Assembly (NCBI GenBank): GCA_045805345.1
Contig: JBJMLK010000048.1
Span: forward strand, 1-29,062
Reading direction: 5' to 3'
Length of the DNA stretch: 29,062 nt
From: AC-37 sp045805345
Lineage (GTDB): Bacteria > Actinomycetota > Thermoleophilia > Solirubrobacterales > Thermoleophilaceae
Numbering within the stretch: position 1 is the stretch's first letter; each line of letters begins with the position of its first letter. This document shows positions 14,667 through 20,942 of the stretch, one piece after another. Made by a program: the position numbers and the translations under genes. The notes under the pieces were generated by a model, which was given only the letters and a program-made list of their open reading frames with translations, ran no database searches and had not been told where the DNA came from.

Positions 14667-15219
14667 CGCCGGCCTCCTCCTTCAGTCGCTCCTCCAGCTG
14701 CTTGATCGCGCGGTGGATGAGCACCTTGGTCGCGCCCTCCGAGCGCCCCAGCGCCCGCGCGATCTCGCGGTTGTCCATGCCGATCGCGAAGCGCATGATC
14801 AGCGCCTCGCGGCGGTCCTCCGGCAGCCCGGCCACGCCGCGCAGCACGGCCTGCACCTCCTCGCGCTCCTCCACGATCTCCTCGGTCCCGTGCGGGGCCG
14901 AGATGATCGCGGCGTCCTCGAGGTGCGTCTGCGGACGGCGCGAGCGGTCGCGGTGGTAGTTGGCGGCGAGGTTGTGCGCGATCCGGATGAGCCACGGCCG
15001 GAGCGGCCGCCCGTTCGACTCGGCCCGCGCGCGCGCGAAGTGACGGTAGGCCTGCAGGAAGGTCTGCTCGGTCAGGTCCTCGGCGTCGTGGTGATTGCCG
15101 ATCCGGTAGTAGCTGTAGCTGTAGACGTCGCGCAGGTGGGCGCGGTACAGGTCGCTGAACTCGCGGTCGAGCTGGGGCTTGTCCACCGATTCCGCGGCCA
15201 CGCCGCTGCCGTCCGCCAC
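14659..15219 (-). CDS. ECF-type RNA polymerase sigma factor
   Basis: A 186-residue sigma factor. Region 2: FSDLYRAHLRDVYSYSYYRI and AEDLTEQTFLQAYRHFARAR; region 4: LPEDRREALIMRFAIGMDNR followed by EIARALGRSEGATKVLIHRA. The start is GTG 15219, with no Shine-Dalgarno but a TACGCT box ending 7 nt upstream, consistent with a leaderless mRNA. GTG 15201 is an alternative. It is coupled to a small membrane protein rather than a recognisable zinc anti-sigma factor. Confidence 0.93.
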   Translation of the reverse strand: MADGSGVAAESVDKPQLDREFSDLYRAHLRDVYSYSYYRIGNHHDAEDLTEQTFLQAYRHFARARAESNGRPLRPWLIRIAHNLAANYHRDRSRRPQTHLEDAAIISAPHGTEEIVEEREEVQAVLRGVAGLPEDRREALIMRFAIGMDNREIARALGRSEGATKVLIHRAIKQLEERLKEEAGDE

Positions 15220-15226
15220 GCACGCG

Positions 15227-15232
15227 AGCGTA
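15227..15232 (-). promoter_or_regulatory. -10 box for a leaderless ECF sigma transcript
   Basis: TACGCT on the minus strand is followed by exactly 7 nt and then GTG 15219. This would put transcription start at the start codon. No clear -35 hexamer is visible. Confidence 0.45.
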
Positions 15233-15255
15233 CTCCTAGACGAGCCCGACCACGA

Positions 15256-16431
15256 TCACGCTGCTCGGGTCAGCGGGTCGTCGCTCGCGAGGCCGTCGCG
15301 CGTGGCCACCCGCACGCCCGCGCGCTCGAACGTCTCCGTCAGCTGCCGGGAGCGCGCGCTGTCGTCGCAGCGCAGCTCGATCCGAGCGCCGTCGTCGAGG
15401 ATCGCCCGCGCGCCGTTGGGCACGCCGAGACAGGCGATGGTCGCAGCGCTCGTCCGCTCGCGCAGGAACCGCACGGCGGGCAGCGCATGGGTGCCGAGGC
15501 CGCCGCGGACGGGCAGCACCACGGTGGTGCGGTGGCCGATGTCCTCGCCGAGTCGCGCCACCACGCCGGGCAGGGCTCGCAGCGGGGTGGCGATCACGAT
15601 CAGGTCGAGCGCCGCGGGCTCGAGGTCGGCCACGGTCACCGCGCCGAGGCGCCGCGCCTGCGCGACTGTCCGGCACGCGAGCTGCACGTCCAGGCCCGCG
15701 CGCTCGAGCAGCTCGGCCGCGGCGGTGCCCATCTCGCCCGCCCCGACGACGGCCGCCTTCCGCATCGCCGGCAGGCCGCCCAGCCACTCCCACTGGAGCT
15801 CGACGCAGGGCCAGATCCGCTCGGTCACCCGTGCGGCGAGCGACGGCGAGGCGTTCTCGACGCTCGGGAAGGTGAGCGGGCGGCCACAGCGCGCCCTGAC
15901 CTTCGCGGGCCGGATGACCCAGCCGCGGCGGACGTTCTCGGTCCCGGCGACGGCGATCGGGACGACGGGAGCCCCGGACTCGAGCGCCAGGCGGCCCACC
16001 CCGCGCTTGGCCCGGCCGAGCGAGCCGTGGCGGATGCGCGTGCCCTCGGGGAAGATCACGACGGCGTCGCCGCGGGCGAGGATCGCCTTGGCGGTGGCCA
16101 TGGACTCCTCGTCCGACTCGCCGCGGCGGATCGGGAACGCGCCCAGCGCGTTGAGGATCCAGGCCTGCCAGCGCCTCTCGAACAGCTCCTGCTTCGCCAC
16201 GAAGTAGACCGGCCGGCGCAGGCAGACCCCGACGATGAACGGGTCGAGGAAGCTGCGGTGGTTGGCGGCGAGGATCACGGGGCCGCTTCGCGGGACGTTC
16301 TCGCGCCCGTGGCGCTCGAGCCGGAACCAGATCCGCATGGCCGGCTGCAGCACCGCGCGAACCGTCCAGTAGACGACGCGGATCACGCCGCGCTCGCGCG
16401 CGCGGGAGTGGTAGCGGCCGAGGTCGTTCAT
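15256..16431 (-). CDS. PlsC acyltransferase fused to the N-terminal half of GpsA
   Basis: The N-terminal about 230 residues are a 1-acyl-glycerol-3-phosphate acyltransferase (phosphatidic-acid synthesis at the membrane): NHRSFLDP (HX4D motif), FPEGTR motif and VVPIAVAGTENV. From about residue 233 a Rossmann domain begins MRKAAVVGAGEMGTAAAELL, with the NAD-binding GxGxxG-like turn, LIVIATPLRALPGVVARLGE and CLGVPNGARAILDDGARIEL. This follows the N-terminal domain of NAD(P)-glycerol-3-phosphate dehydrogenase (GpsA) and stops at its end (DPLTRAA). The C-terminal GpsA domain with the catalytic Lys is absent, so this half cannot be a complete dehydrogenase. Both parent enzymes act in the same pathway, suggesting a nucleotide-sensing or scaffold role. 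The stop lies 36 bp before the next gene. Confidence 0.88.
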   Translation of the reverse strand: MNDLGRYHSRARERGVIRVVYWTVRAVLQPAMRIWFRLERHGRENVPRSGPVILAANHRSFLDPFIVGVCLRRPVYFVAKQELFERRWQAWILNALGAFPIRRGESDEESMATAKAILARGDAVVIFPEGTRIRHGSLGRAKRGVGRLALESGAPVVPIAVAGTENVRRGWVIRPAKVRARCGRPLTFPSVENASPSLAARVTERIWPCVELQWEWLGGLPAMRKAAVVGAGEMGTAAAELLERAGLDVQLACRTVAQARRLGAVTVADLEPAALDLIVIATPLRALPGVVARLGEDIGHRTTVVLPVRGGLGTHALPAVRFLRERTSAATIACLGVPNGARAILDDGARIELRCDDSARSRQLTETFERAGVRVATRDGLASDDPLTRAA

Positions 16432-16464
16432 GCCAGTGACCTACCACCGGTTCGACAGTCTCGT

Positions 16465-16470
16465 TACGCT
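16465..16470 (+). promoter_or_regulatory. -10 box for a leaderless transcript
   Basis: TACGCT ends 6 nt before ATG 16477, so the mRNA probably starts at or next to the start codon. It is the same hexamer as at 15227-15232. No convincing -35 is seen. Confidence 0.45.
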
Positions 16471-16476
16471 GCCTGC

Positions 16477-17001
16477 ATGACCTTGGAGCGAAGCCTGCGC
16501 GGTGCGCTCGCCGGAGGGATCGCCGCGGCGGCCTGGGCGGCGCAACAGCCGCTCGACAAGCGCGTGTTCGGAGTCGACTACGACGACGCCGAGCTGCTCG
16601 GCAAGCTGGTCGCCCGGGGCCCCGAGTGGCGGCCGATCGGGATCGCGATGCACATCGGCAACGGCGCGCTGTTCGGCGGTGCGTACGCGCTGGGCAAGCC
16701 GTTCCTCCCGGGGCCGCCCGTGCTCCGCGGCGTGGTGGCGGCCCTGGCCGAGCACGCCGCCACCTGGCCCAGCATGCGGTTCGTGGACCGCCATCACCCG
16801 GCGCGGGGCGACTGGCCCGCGCTGTGGGGGAACGGCCGGGCGCTGGCCCAGGCCACCTGGAGGCACGCGCTGTTCGGCGCGCTGCTCGGGGCGCTCGAGC
16901 ACACGCTGAACGACCGAAGCGCCGACGAGCCGCCCACAGTCCCGGCGTCGTCCAACGGCCACGGCGACATCGAGGCCGCGGCCGTAGCGGGCGTCGCCTG
17001 A
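16477..17001 (+). CDS. Hypothetical membrane-associated protein (174 aa)
   Basis: Unrecognised. It starts MTLERSLRGALAGGIAAAAW, then QQPLDKRVFGVDYDDAELLG. Gly/Ala-rich hydrophobic segments at about 8-25, 58-75 (IGNGALFGGAYALGKPF), 85-100 and 128-142 suggest a small membrane protein. Conserved-looking charged pieces include RFVDRHHPARGDWP. The Ser/Asp/Pro C-terminus looks unstructured. The same frame is open far upstream, but the residues before M are the antisense of PlsC-GpsA and are rejected. It is divergent from the fusion gene (45-bp gap) and is followed after 4 bp by tRNA-Thr. Confidence 0.78.
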   Translation: MTLERSLRGALAGGIAAAAWAAQQPLDKRVFGVDYDDAELLGKLVARGPEWRPIGIAMHIGNGALFGGAYALGKPFLPGPPVLRGVVAALAEHAATWPSMRFVDRHHPARGDWPALWGNGRALAQATWRHALFGALLGALEHTLNDRSADEPPTVPASSNGHGDIEAAAVAGVA

Positions 17002-17005
17002 TCCC

Positions 17006-17078
17006 GCCGGAGTAGCTCAACTGGCAGAGCAGCCGCCTTGTAAGCGGCAGGCTAGGGGTTCGAGTCCCCTCTCCGGCT
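17006..17078 (+). tRNA. tRNA-Thr (anticodon UGU)
   Basis: A 73-nt cloverleaf. The acceptor stem GCCGGAG pairs with CTCCGGC; D arm GCTC-AACTGGCAGA-GC; anticodon stem GCCGC/GCGGC with loop CTTGTAA, giving anticodon TGT at 17039-17041; T arm AGGGG-TTCGAGT-CCCCT. The discriminator base is T and CCA is not encoded. It decodes ACA. The 3' half overlaps, antisense, the end of the next minus-strand gene. Confidence 0.96.
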
Positions 17079-17792
17079 TCGCCCACCTCGCGCGTCGCTC
17101 GCGCCGAACGGGACGGCCGGCAGCCGCGCCGTGAGCTCGCGCGCGCGGTCGTAGTCCTCGACGCTCGCCACGACGAGCTCCTCGAGCGAGAGCTCGGGCG
17201 CCGCGATCGACCGGGCGTGCTCGAGGGCCTGTGGTTGCGACATCGCCGTAAAGCGCCGCCCGCGAGCGGCCACCTCGGCCAGTGCGATCTCGGCGCCGTC
17301 CGCGGTCAGGCAGCCGTGGCGCGAGATGAACGCTCCGACCTCGGCGGGCGGCTCCCCCAGCTCCAGCTCGAGCTCGAGCTCGAGCTCGACCGGCATGGTC
17401 TCGTAGGTGGCGTTGATCTCCCAGTCGGTCACGAGCGCGAGCTGGGCGGCGCTCAGGAAGGCCACGAACGTTTCGACCGCGGTGCCGGGCGAGCGCTGGA
17501 GCGTGGCGGGAATCGATCCGTACACCGCGATGTGCGACGAGTAGACGGCGTCGAAGTCGTGCAGCGTGCCGCGCACCAGCGGCAGGACCGCGTCGAGCTC
17601 CTCGGGGAACTTCCAGCCGAGGCTCTCCGGCGACGCGTTCGACCCGTAGGCGAGGACCGGCGTGCGGCCGGCCACGAGCTCGGGCGCCAGCTCGCGCAGG
17701 TCGTGGACGCGACCGTCGTCGATCAGCACCGATCCGCTCGGGCGCGGGAAGGGGTAGGCGAGCGCGCGTTCGAGGATCTCGGCCCGCCCCAC
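17052..17792 (-). CDS. YGSN-motif protein, possibly gamma-glutamylcyclotransferase-like
   Basis: A 246-residue soluble protein. The motif TPVLAYGSNASPESLGWKF (about 44-62) is the phosphate-binding YGSN loop of the gamma-glutamylcyclotransferase/AIG2-like fold, but I cannot identify the acidic catalytic residue with confidence, so activity is uncertain. A glutamate-leucine run (ELELELELELE, about 135-145) comes from GAGCTC repeats at about 17364-17389 and may vary in length. The last 9 or so residues (RSRRGDSNP) are antisense to tRNA-Thr; the real ending may be shorter, but no earlier stop is in frame. ATG 17792. Confidence 0.7.
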   Translation of the reverse strand: MGRAEILERALAYPFPRPSGSVLIDDGRVHDLRELAPELVAGRTPVLAYGSNASPESLGWKFPEELDAVLPLVRGTLHDFDAVYSSHIAVYGSIPATLQRSPGTAVETFVAFLSAAQLALVTDWEINATYETMPVELELELELELGEPPAEVGAFISRHGCLTADGAEIALAEVAARGRRFTAMSQPQALEHARSIAAPELSLEELVVASVEDYDRARELTARLPAVPFGASDARGGRSRRGDSNP

Positions 17793-17804
17793 GATGGGGC
17801 GAGG

Positions 17805-18659
17805 CTACCCGCGGATCAGCACGGGCGTGCCGAGCGGCACGCGCCGCATCAGCACCTGGAGGTCGCGGTCGGCGGCCCGGAGGCAGCCGGCCGAGGCGGG
17901 CGTGCCGATCGTCGACGGCGCGTTGGTGCCGTGGATCGCGAGGCGGCTACCGCCCGTCCACCCGGGCGGGGGGTGCGGCTGGTGGCCCGACAGCGCGAGG
18001 ATGCAGCAGCCGTAGTAGGGCCCGTACTGCGAGCCGGAGAGCTTGTCGGTGATCGAGAAGCGGCCGTGCGGCGTGGTCGAGCCGGGGCGTCCGACGGCGA
18101 CGCTCACGTGACGCCTGACGCGCCCGCGGATGCGGAGCTCGAGCCGACGGCGTGAGAGGTCGACGGTCAGCTTCACGCTGGTGGCGCGGCGGTCGAGCGA
18201 GCCGGAGCGGGCGTCGACCCAGCCAAGGCGCCCGTTGCCGAGCTGCGGGGCCGGCACGCCGGCCCAGTGGCCGCGCCGCACCGCCACCGAGAGGGTCGTG
18301 GGCGACCCGAATTCCGTGCGGTCGCCGAGCGTGGCGATCACGTGGCCATGCGGGCGGTCACGCAGCCCGACGGAGTGGCCGTCGCGCACGCGCAGCACGG
18401 TGCTGGGCGCGGGGACGTGGCGGTGGTGCCGCGGCACCGGCGCGGCGTCGGCGCGCGAGCGGACCTGGGCCAGCGGATGGAGCTCGCGGCCGTCGGCGGG
18501 CGCGCTGCTCGACTCCGGCACGGAGCCGTCCTGCGCTCGAAGCGGGGCGGGCGTCCGCTCAGCCCGGGCGCGCGACGCGGACGCGAAGGCGAACCCCGCG
18601 GCGGCGAGCACGATCGCACCGAGGAGCGCGACCACGAATCCGGGACGAACAGCGACCAC
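17805..18659 (-). CDS. Exported L,D-transpeptidase (YkuD fold)
   Basis: Forms 3-3 peptidoglycan cross-links or attaches proteins to the wall. An N-terminal helix (about 6-27, VVALLGAIVLAAAGFAFA) is a signal or anchor. A Pro/Ser linker leads to an SH3-like region (about 88-155, LRVRDGHSVGLRDRPHG). The YkuD domain (about 163-283) has KLTVDLSRRRLEL, GRPGSTTPHGRF, LAIHGTN (H243) and SAGCLRA (C259, R261). The usual motif is S/T-H-G-C-x-R; here it reads S-A-G-C-L-R, with Ala for the His next to Cys. That variant occurs in the family, so activity is likely. It ends 12 bp before the YGSN gene region. Confidence 0.92.
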   Translation of the reverse strand: MVAVRPGFVVALLGAIVLAAAGFAFASASRARAERTPAPLRAQDGSVPESSSAPADGRELHPLAQVRSRADAAPVPRHHRHVPAPSTVLRVRDGHSVGLRDRPHGHVIATLGDRTEFGSPTTLSVAVRRGHWAGVPAPQLGNGRLGWVDARSGSLDRRATSVKLTVDLSRRRLELRIRGRVRRHVSVAVGRPGSTTPHGRFSITDKLSGSQYGPYYGCCILALSGHQPHPPPGWTGGSRLAIHGTNAPSTIGTPASAGCLRAADRDLQVLMRRVPLGTPVLIRG

Positions 18660-18702
18660 GAGACCGCTGTCGGCGCGCGCGGCCCGATCCTGAAGCCCTA
18701 AC

Positions 18703-18773
18703 CGGGGTCAGACCCCCTTGAGACTTGAACCCTCGACGGGGTCAGACCCCCTTGAGGGCGGTTGAGGGTTTTT
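18703..18773. repeat. Two GGGGTCAGACCCC palindromes in a 34-bp tandem, nested in a larger hairpin
   Basis: A 20-bp sequence, C-GGGGTCAGACCCC-CTTGAG, occurs at 18703-18722 and 18737-18756. Its core is a perfect odd palindrome. The second copy is enclosed by AACCCTC (18728-18734) and GAGGGTT (18764-18770), followed by TTTTT on the plus strand. It fills most of the 112-bp gap downstream of sigH. A partial copy, GACCCCCTTG, also lies near the sigH 5' end (19437-19446). It may be a REP-like element or double as the sigH terminator. Confidence 0.75.
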
Positions 18774-19422
18774 AGAGAAGCACGCTCCGCGCGTCCAGGT
18801 GCGCGCCCACCTTGCGCTTCACGCGCTGGAGGGCGTTGTCCACGGTCTTCGTGTCGCACGTCAGGCGCTCGCCGATCGCCTCGTAGCTGTGGCCGTCGAG
18901 ATACAGCGACAGCACCGAGCTCTCGAGCTCCGACAGCACGCTCGACAGGCACGCCACCAGGCTGTGGAGCTCCTCCGACGAGATGACCTGGTTGACCGGG
19001 TCATGCGCGGTCGGGCCGGGCAGCACCTCGTCCAGGGTCGGCTCGCCGTCACCGGCCGCGGCCGGCGTCTGCGAGAACGACACGTACTGGTTGAGCGGCG
19101 TGTGCTTGTTCCGCGTCGAGGTCTTGACCGCGGTGATGATCTGCCGGGTGATGCAGAGCTCCGCGAAGTTGCGGAAGCTCGACTCACGGTCCGAGCGGTA
19201 GTCGCGAACCGCCTTGTAGAGGCCGACGAGGCCCTCCTGGATCAGGTCGTCGGAGTCGCCGCCGATCAGGAAGTACGACGACGCCTTGAGGCGGACGAAG
19301 CCGTAGTAGCGGCGAACGATCCGGTCATATGCATCCCGCTTGCCGGACTTGGCGAGCGCGACGAGATAGTGGTCATCAACCTCTAGTTGAGATTGAGTGC
19401 TACGCGAAGCGGTAATCGACAC
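18772..19422 (-). CDS. sigH: SigH-type RNA polymerase sigma factor (sporulation sigma-H family)
   Basis: 216 residues of the SigH/Spo0H type. Region 2: RDAYDRIVRRYYGFVRLKAS, DSDDLIQEGLVGLYKAVRDY, SFRNFAELCITRQIITAVKT; then NKHTPLNQYVSF, characteristic of SigH; region 4: LESSVLSLYLDGHSYEAIGE and TCDTKTVDNALQRVKRKV. GTG 19422 has GGAGGGGAG about 5-8 nt upstream. It follows rlmB, the order found in Firmicutes. The 108-bp gap before it (19423-19530) holds a CCTGA...TCAGG imperfect hairpin with inner GCT-TT-AGC and TTGACC as a possible -35. In non-sporulating Thermoleophilia its regulon is not inferable here. Confidence 0.95.
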   Translation of the reverse strand: MSITASRSTQSQLEVDDHYLVALAKSGKRDAYDRIVRRYYGFVRLKASSYFLIGGDSDDLIQEGLVGLYKAVRDYRSDRESSFRNFAELCITRQIITAVKTSTRNKHTPLNQYVSFSQTPAAAGDGEPTLDEVLPGPTAHDPVNQVISSEELHSLVACLSSVLSELESSVLSLYLDGHSYEAIGERLTCDTKTVDNALQRVKRKVGAHLDARSVLL

Positions 19423-19530
19423 GTCATCTCCCCTCCGACCCCCTTGGCGTATTGCTAAGGGCCGAAAGCCGAGGCGTACGTACCTCCCCTGGTAGCGCCG
19501 ACTCTTGCCTGATCTGGGCTAAAGCTCAGG

Positions 19531-20277
19531 TCAAGCCTTATCTGTGCGCGCGAGGTTCCCAGGTTTATGGAACCCTGTCAAGCCCGGGCGGACGAAATGC
19601 AAGATCCCGTACACGAGGGCGGCGGCGGCCGCCGACACGTTGAGCGACTCGACCCGGCCCAGCATCGGCAGGGCGATCAACTGGTCGCAGGCCGCGGCCA
19701 CCCGCGGGCGAAGCCCTCGCCCCTCGGAGCCGAGCACCAGGACCACGCGGCCGCGATAGTCGGGCTGGTCGTAAGGCACGGCCTCGGGCGACGTCGACGC
19801 TCCATAAACCCACGCGGTGTCCTCCTTCGCCGCCGCGAGGAAGTCGGCGACGTTCCGGACGCGCGCCACCGGTAGGTGCTCGACCGCGCCCGCCGACGAC
19901 TTGCACACCACCGGCGTGACGTGCGCGGACCGGCGCTCCCCGACGACCACCCCCGCGGCGCCGGCGCCCTCGGCCACCCTGCAGATCGCCCCGAGGTTGC
20001 GTGGGTCGGTGACCTCGTCGAGGCAGATCACCAGCGCGTCATCCGCCGCCAGCAGCGACCGGGGGTCGGCGTACTCGAACTCCGACGCGTCGGCGCAGAT
20101 CCCCTGGTGATCCGGCGAGCCCGACCGCTGTGCGAGCTCGGCGTCGGTGGCGTGCACGACCTCTCGGGCATCGCGCAGCCATGGCTCGCGCGCGACCCGC
20201 TCGGTGGCCCACACGCGAGCGACCCTCCGCCGCCCGCGGAGGGCCTCGCGCACCGGGTTGCGCCCGTAGACGATCAC
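19531..20277 (-). CDS. rlmB: 23S rRNA (guanosine-2'-O-)-methyltransferase RlmB (SpoU/TrmH family)
   Basis: SPOUT-fold RNA ribose methyltransferase, 248 residues. It starts VIVYGRNPVREALRG (GTG 20277) and has the substrate-binding N-domain. The three SpoU motifs are present: LDEVTDPRNLGAICRVAEGA, LVLGSEGRGLRP and ALPMLGRVESLNVSAAAA, which form the knotted SAM site. The GTG overlaps the TGA of the upstream tetR (GTGA), so a housekeeping gene is now coupled to a regulator probably acquired later. Its usual upstream partner, cysS, is separated by the P450/cyclase/TetR insertion. Confidence 0.94.
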   Translation of the reverse strand: MIVYGRNPVREALRGRRRVARVWATERVAREPWLRDAREVVHATDAELAQRSGSPDHQGICADASEFEYADPRSLLAADDALVICLDEVTDPRNLGAICRVAEGAGAAGVVVGERRSAHVTPVVCKSSAGAVEHLPVARVRNVADFLAAAKEDTAWVYGASTSPEAVPYDQPDYRGRVVLVLGSEGRGLRPRVAAACDQLIALPMLGRVESLNVSAAAAALVYGILHFVRPGLTGFHKPGNLARTDKA

Positions 20278-20891
20278 TCGGCCGGGGTGGCCGCGGCCAG
20301 CGCCGACCCGAGTGCCACGATCAGCTCCTCGCCCGTCGGCGTGTCCTCGGGCGACAGCAGCCACTGGATCACGAAGCCGTCGTTGACGGCGATCAGGAAC
20401 GACGCGACCGCGCGCGCGTCGACGCCCGGCGCGTCGCCCAGGCTCGCCGTGACCATCTCGACCACCCGGTCGCGGGACTCGTTCAGGTGGACGGCCATCT
20501 GCCTGCGAAGGTCCTCGGAGCGCTCGGCCTGAGCCATCGCCTCGACGAAGGCCACGAGCAGCGGCCGCTGCTTCTCGAACTGCTCGAGCATGACCATCCA
20601 GGAGCGCGCCATCCGTGCCAGGGGCGGGGCGTCCGGGTCGGTGAATGCCGCCTCGCCCAGCATCTCGGTCCATTCCTCGAACAGGCGGATGATCGCCGCG
20701 TTGAGGAGGCCCTCCTTGGAGCCGAAGTGGTAGCCGATCGACGCGAGGTTGGCACCCGACGCCGCGGCGATGTCACGCGCGGTGGTCCGGGCGTAGCCCT
20801 TCGTCTGGAGGCACTCGATCGCCCCCGCCAACAGCTGCTCGCGACTGCTCGGCTGCGCCACAGGGCGATCGTACTGCGCATTCTCTGTCAT
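20274..20891 (-). CDS. TetR-family transcriptional regulator
   Basis: 205 residues. The N-terminal helix-turn-helix: SREQLLAGAIECLQTKGYAR, TTARDIAAASGANLASIGYH and FGSKEGLLNAAI. The C-terminal ligand domain has LEQFEKQRPLLVAFVEAMAQ and a DGFVIQWLLSPED end. ATG 20891 adjoins a 25-bp near-palindrome, probably its own operator, located between it and the divergent P450. A likely model is ligand-responsive repression of P450-cyclase and of itself. Because its stop overlaps rlmB, derepression may also change rlmB and sigH expression. Confidence 0.94.
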   Translation of the reverse strand: MTENAQYDRPVAQPSSREQLLAGAIECLQTKGYARTTARDIAAASGANLASIGYHFGSKEGLLNAAIIRLFEEWTEMLGEAAFTDPDAPPLARMARSWMVMLEQFEKQRPLLVAFVEAMAQAERSEDLRRQMAVHLNESRDRVVEMVTASLGDAPGVDARAVASFLIAVNDGFVIQWLLSPEDTPTGEELIVALGSALAAATPAE

Positions 20892-20914
20892 ACGTGTGTA
20901 TTGTACATACGTAT
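20890..20914. promoter_or_regulatory. 25-bp near-palindromic TetR operator candidate
   Basis: The left half ATACGTGTGTAT and right half GTACATACGTAT, around one central base, pair at 10 of 12 positions. The site starts at the TetR start codon. TACAAT on the minus strand (20901-20906) is a plausible -10 for tetR, and TATATA (20912-20917) for the P450. The region is strikingly AT-rich compared with the rest of the window. Confidence 0.75.
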
Positions 20915-20942
20915 ATATAGCTGCAGATCAAGGGGAGGCGAT

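Noticed and set aside
13621..16476. Long plus-strand frame leading into the 16477 gene
   Set aside because: It is antisense to two sigma factors and PlsC-GpsA. Only the part from ATG 16477 looks like protein.
17364..17389. GAGCTC tandem run as a possible CRISPR or regulatory repeat
   Set aside because: It is a simple in-frame hexamer run coding Glu-Leu; there are no spacers.
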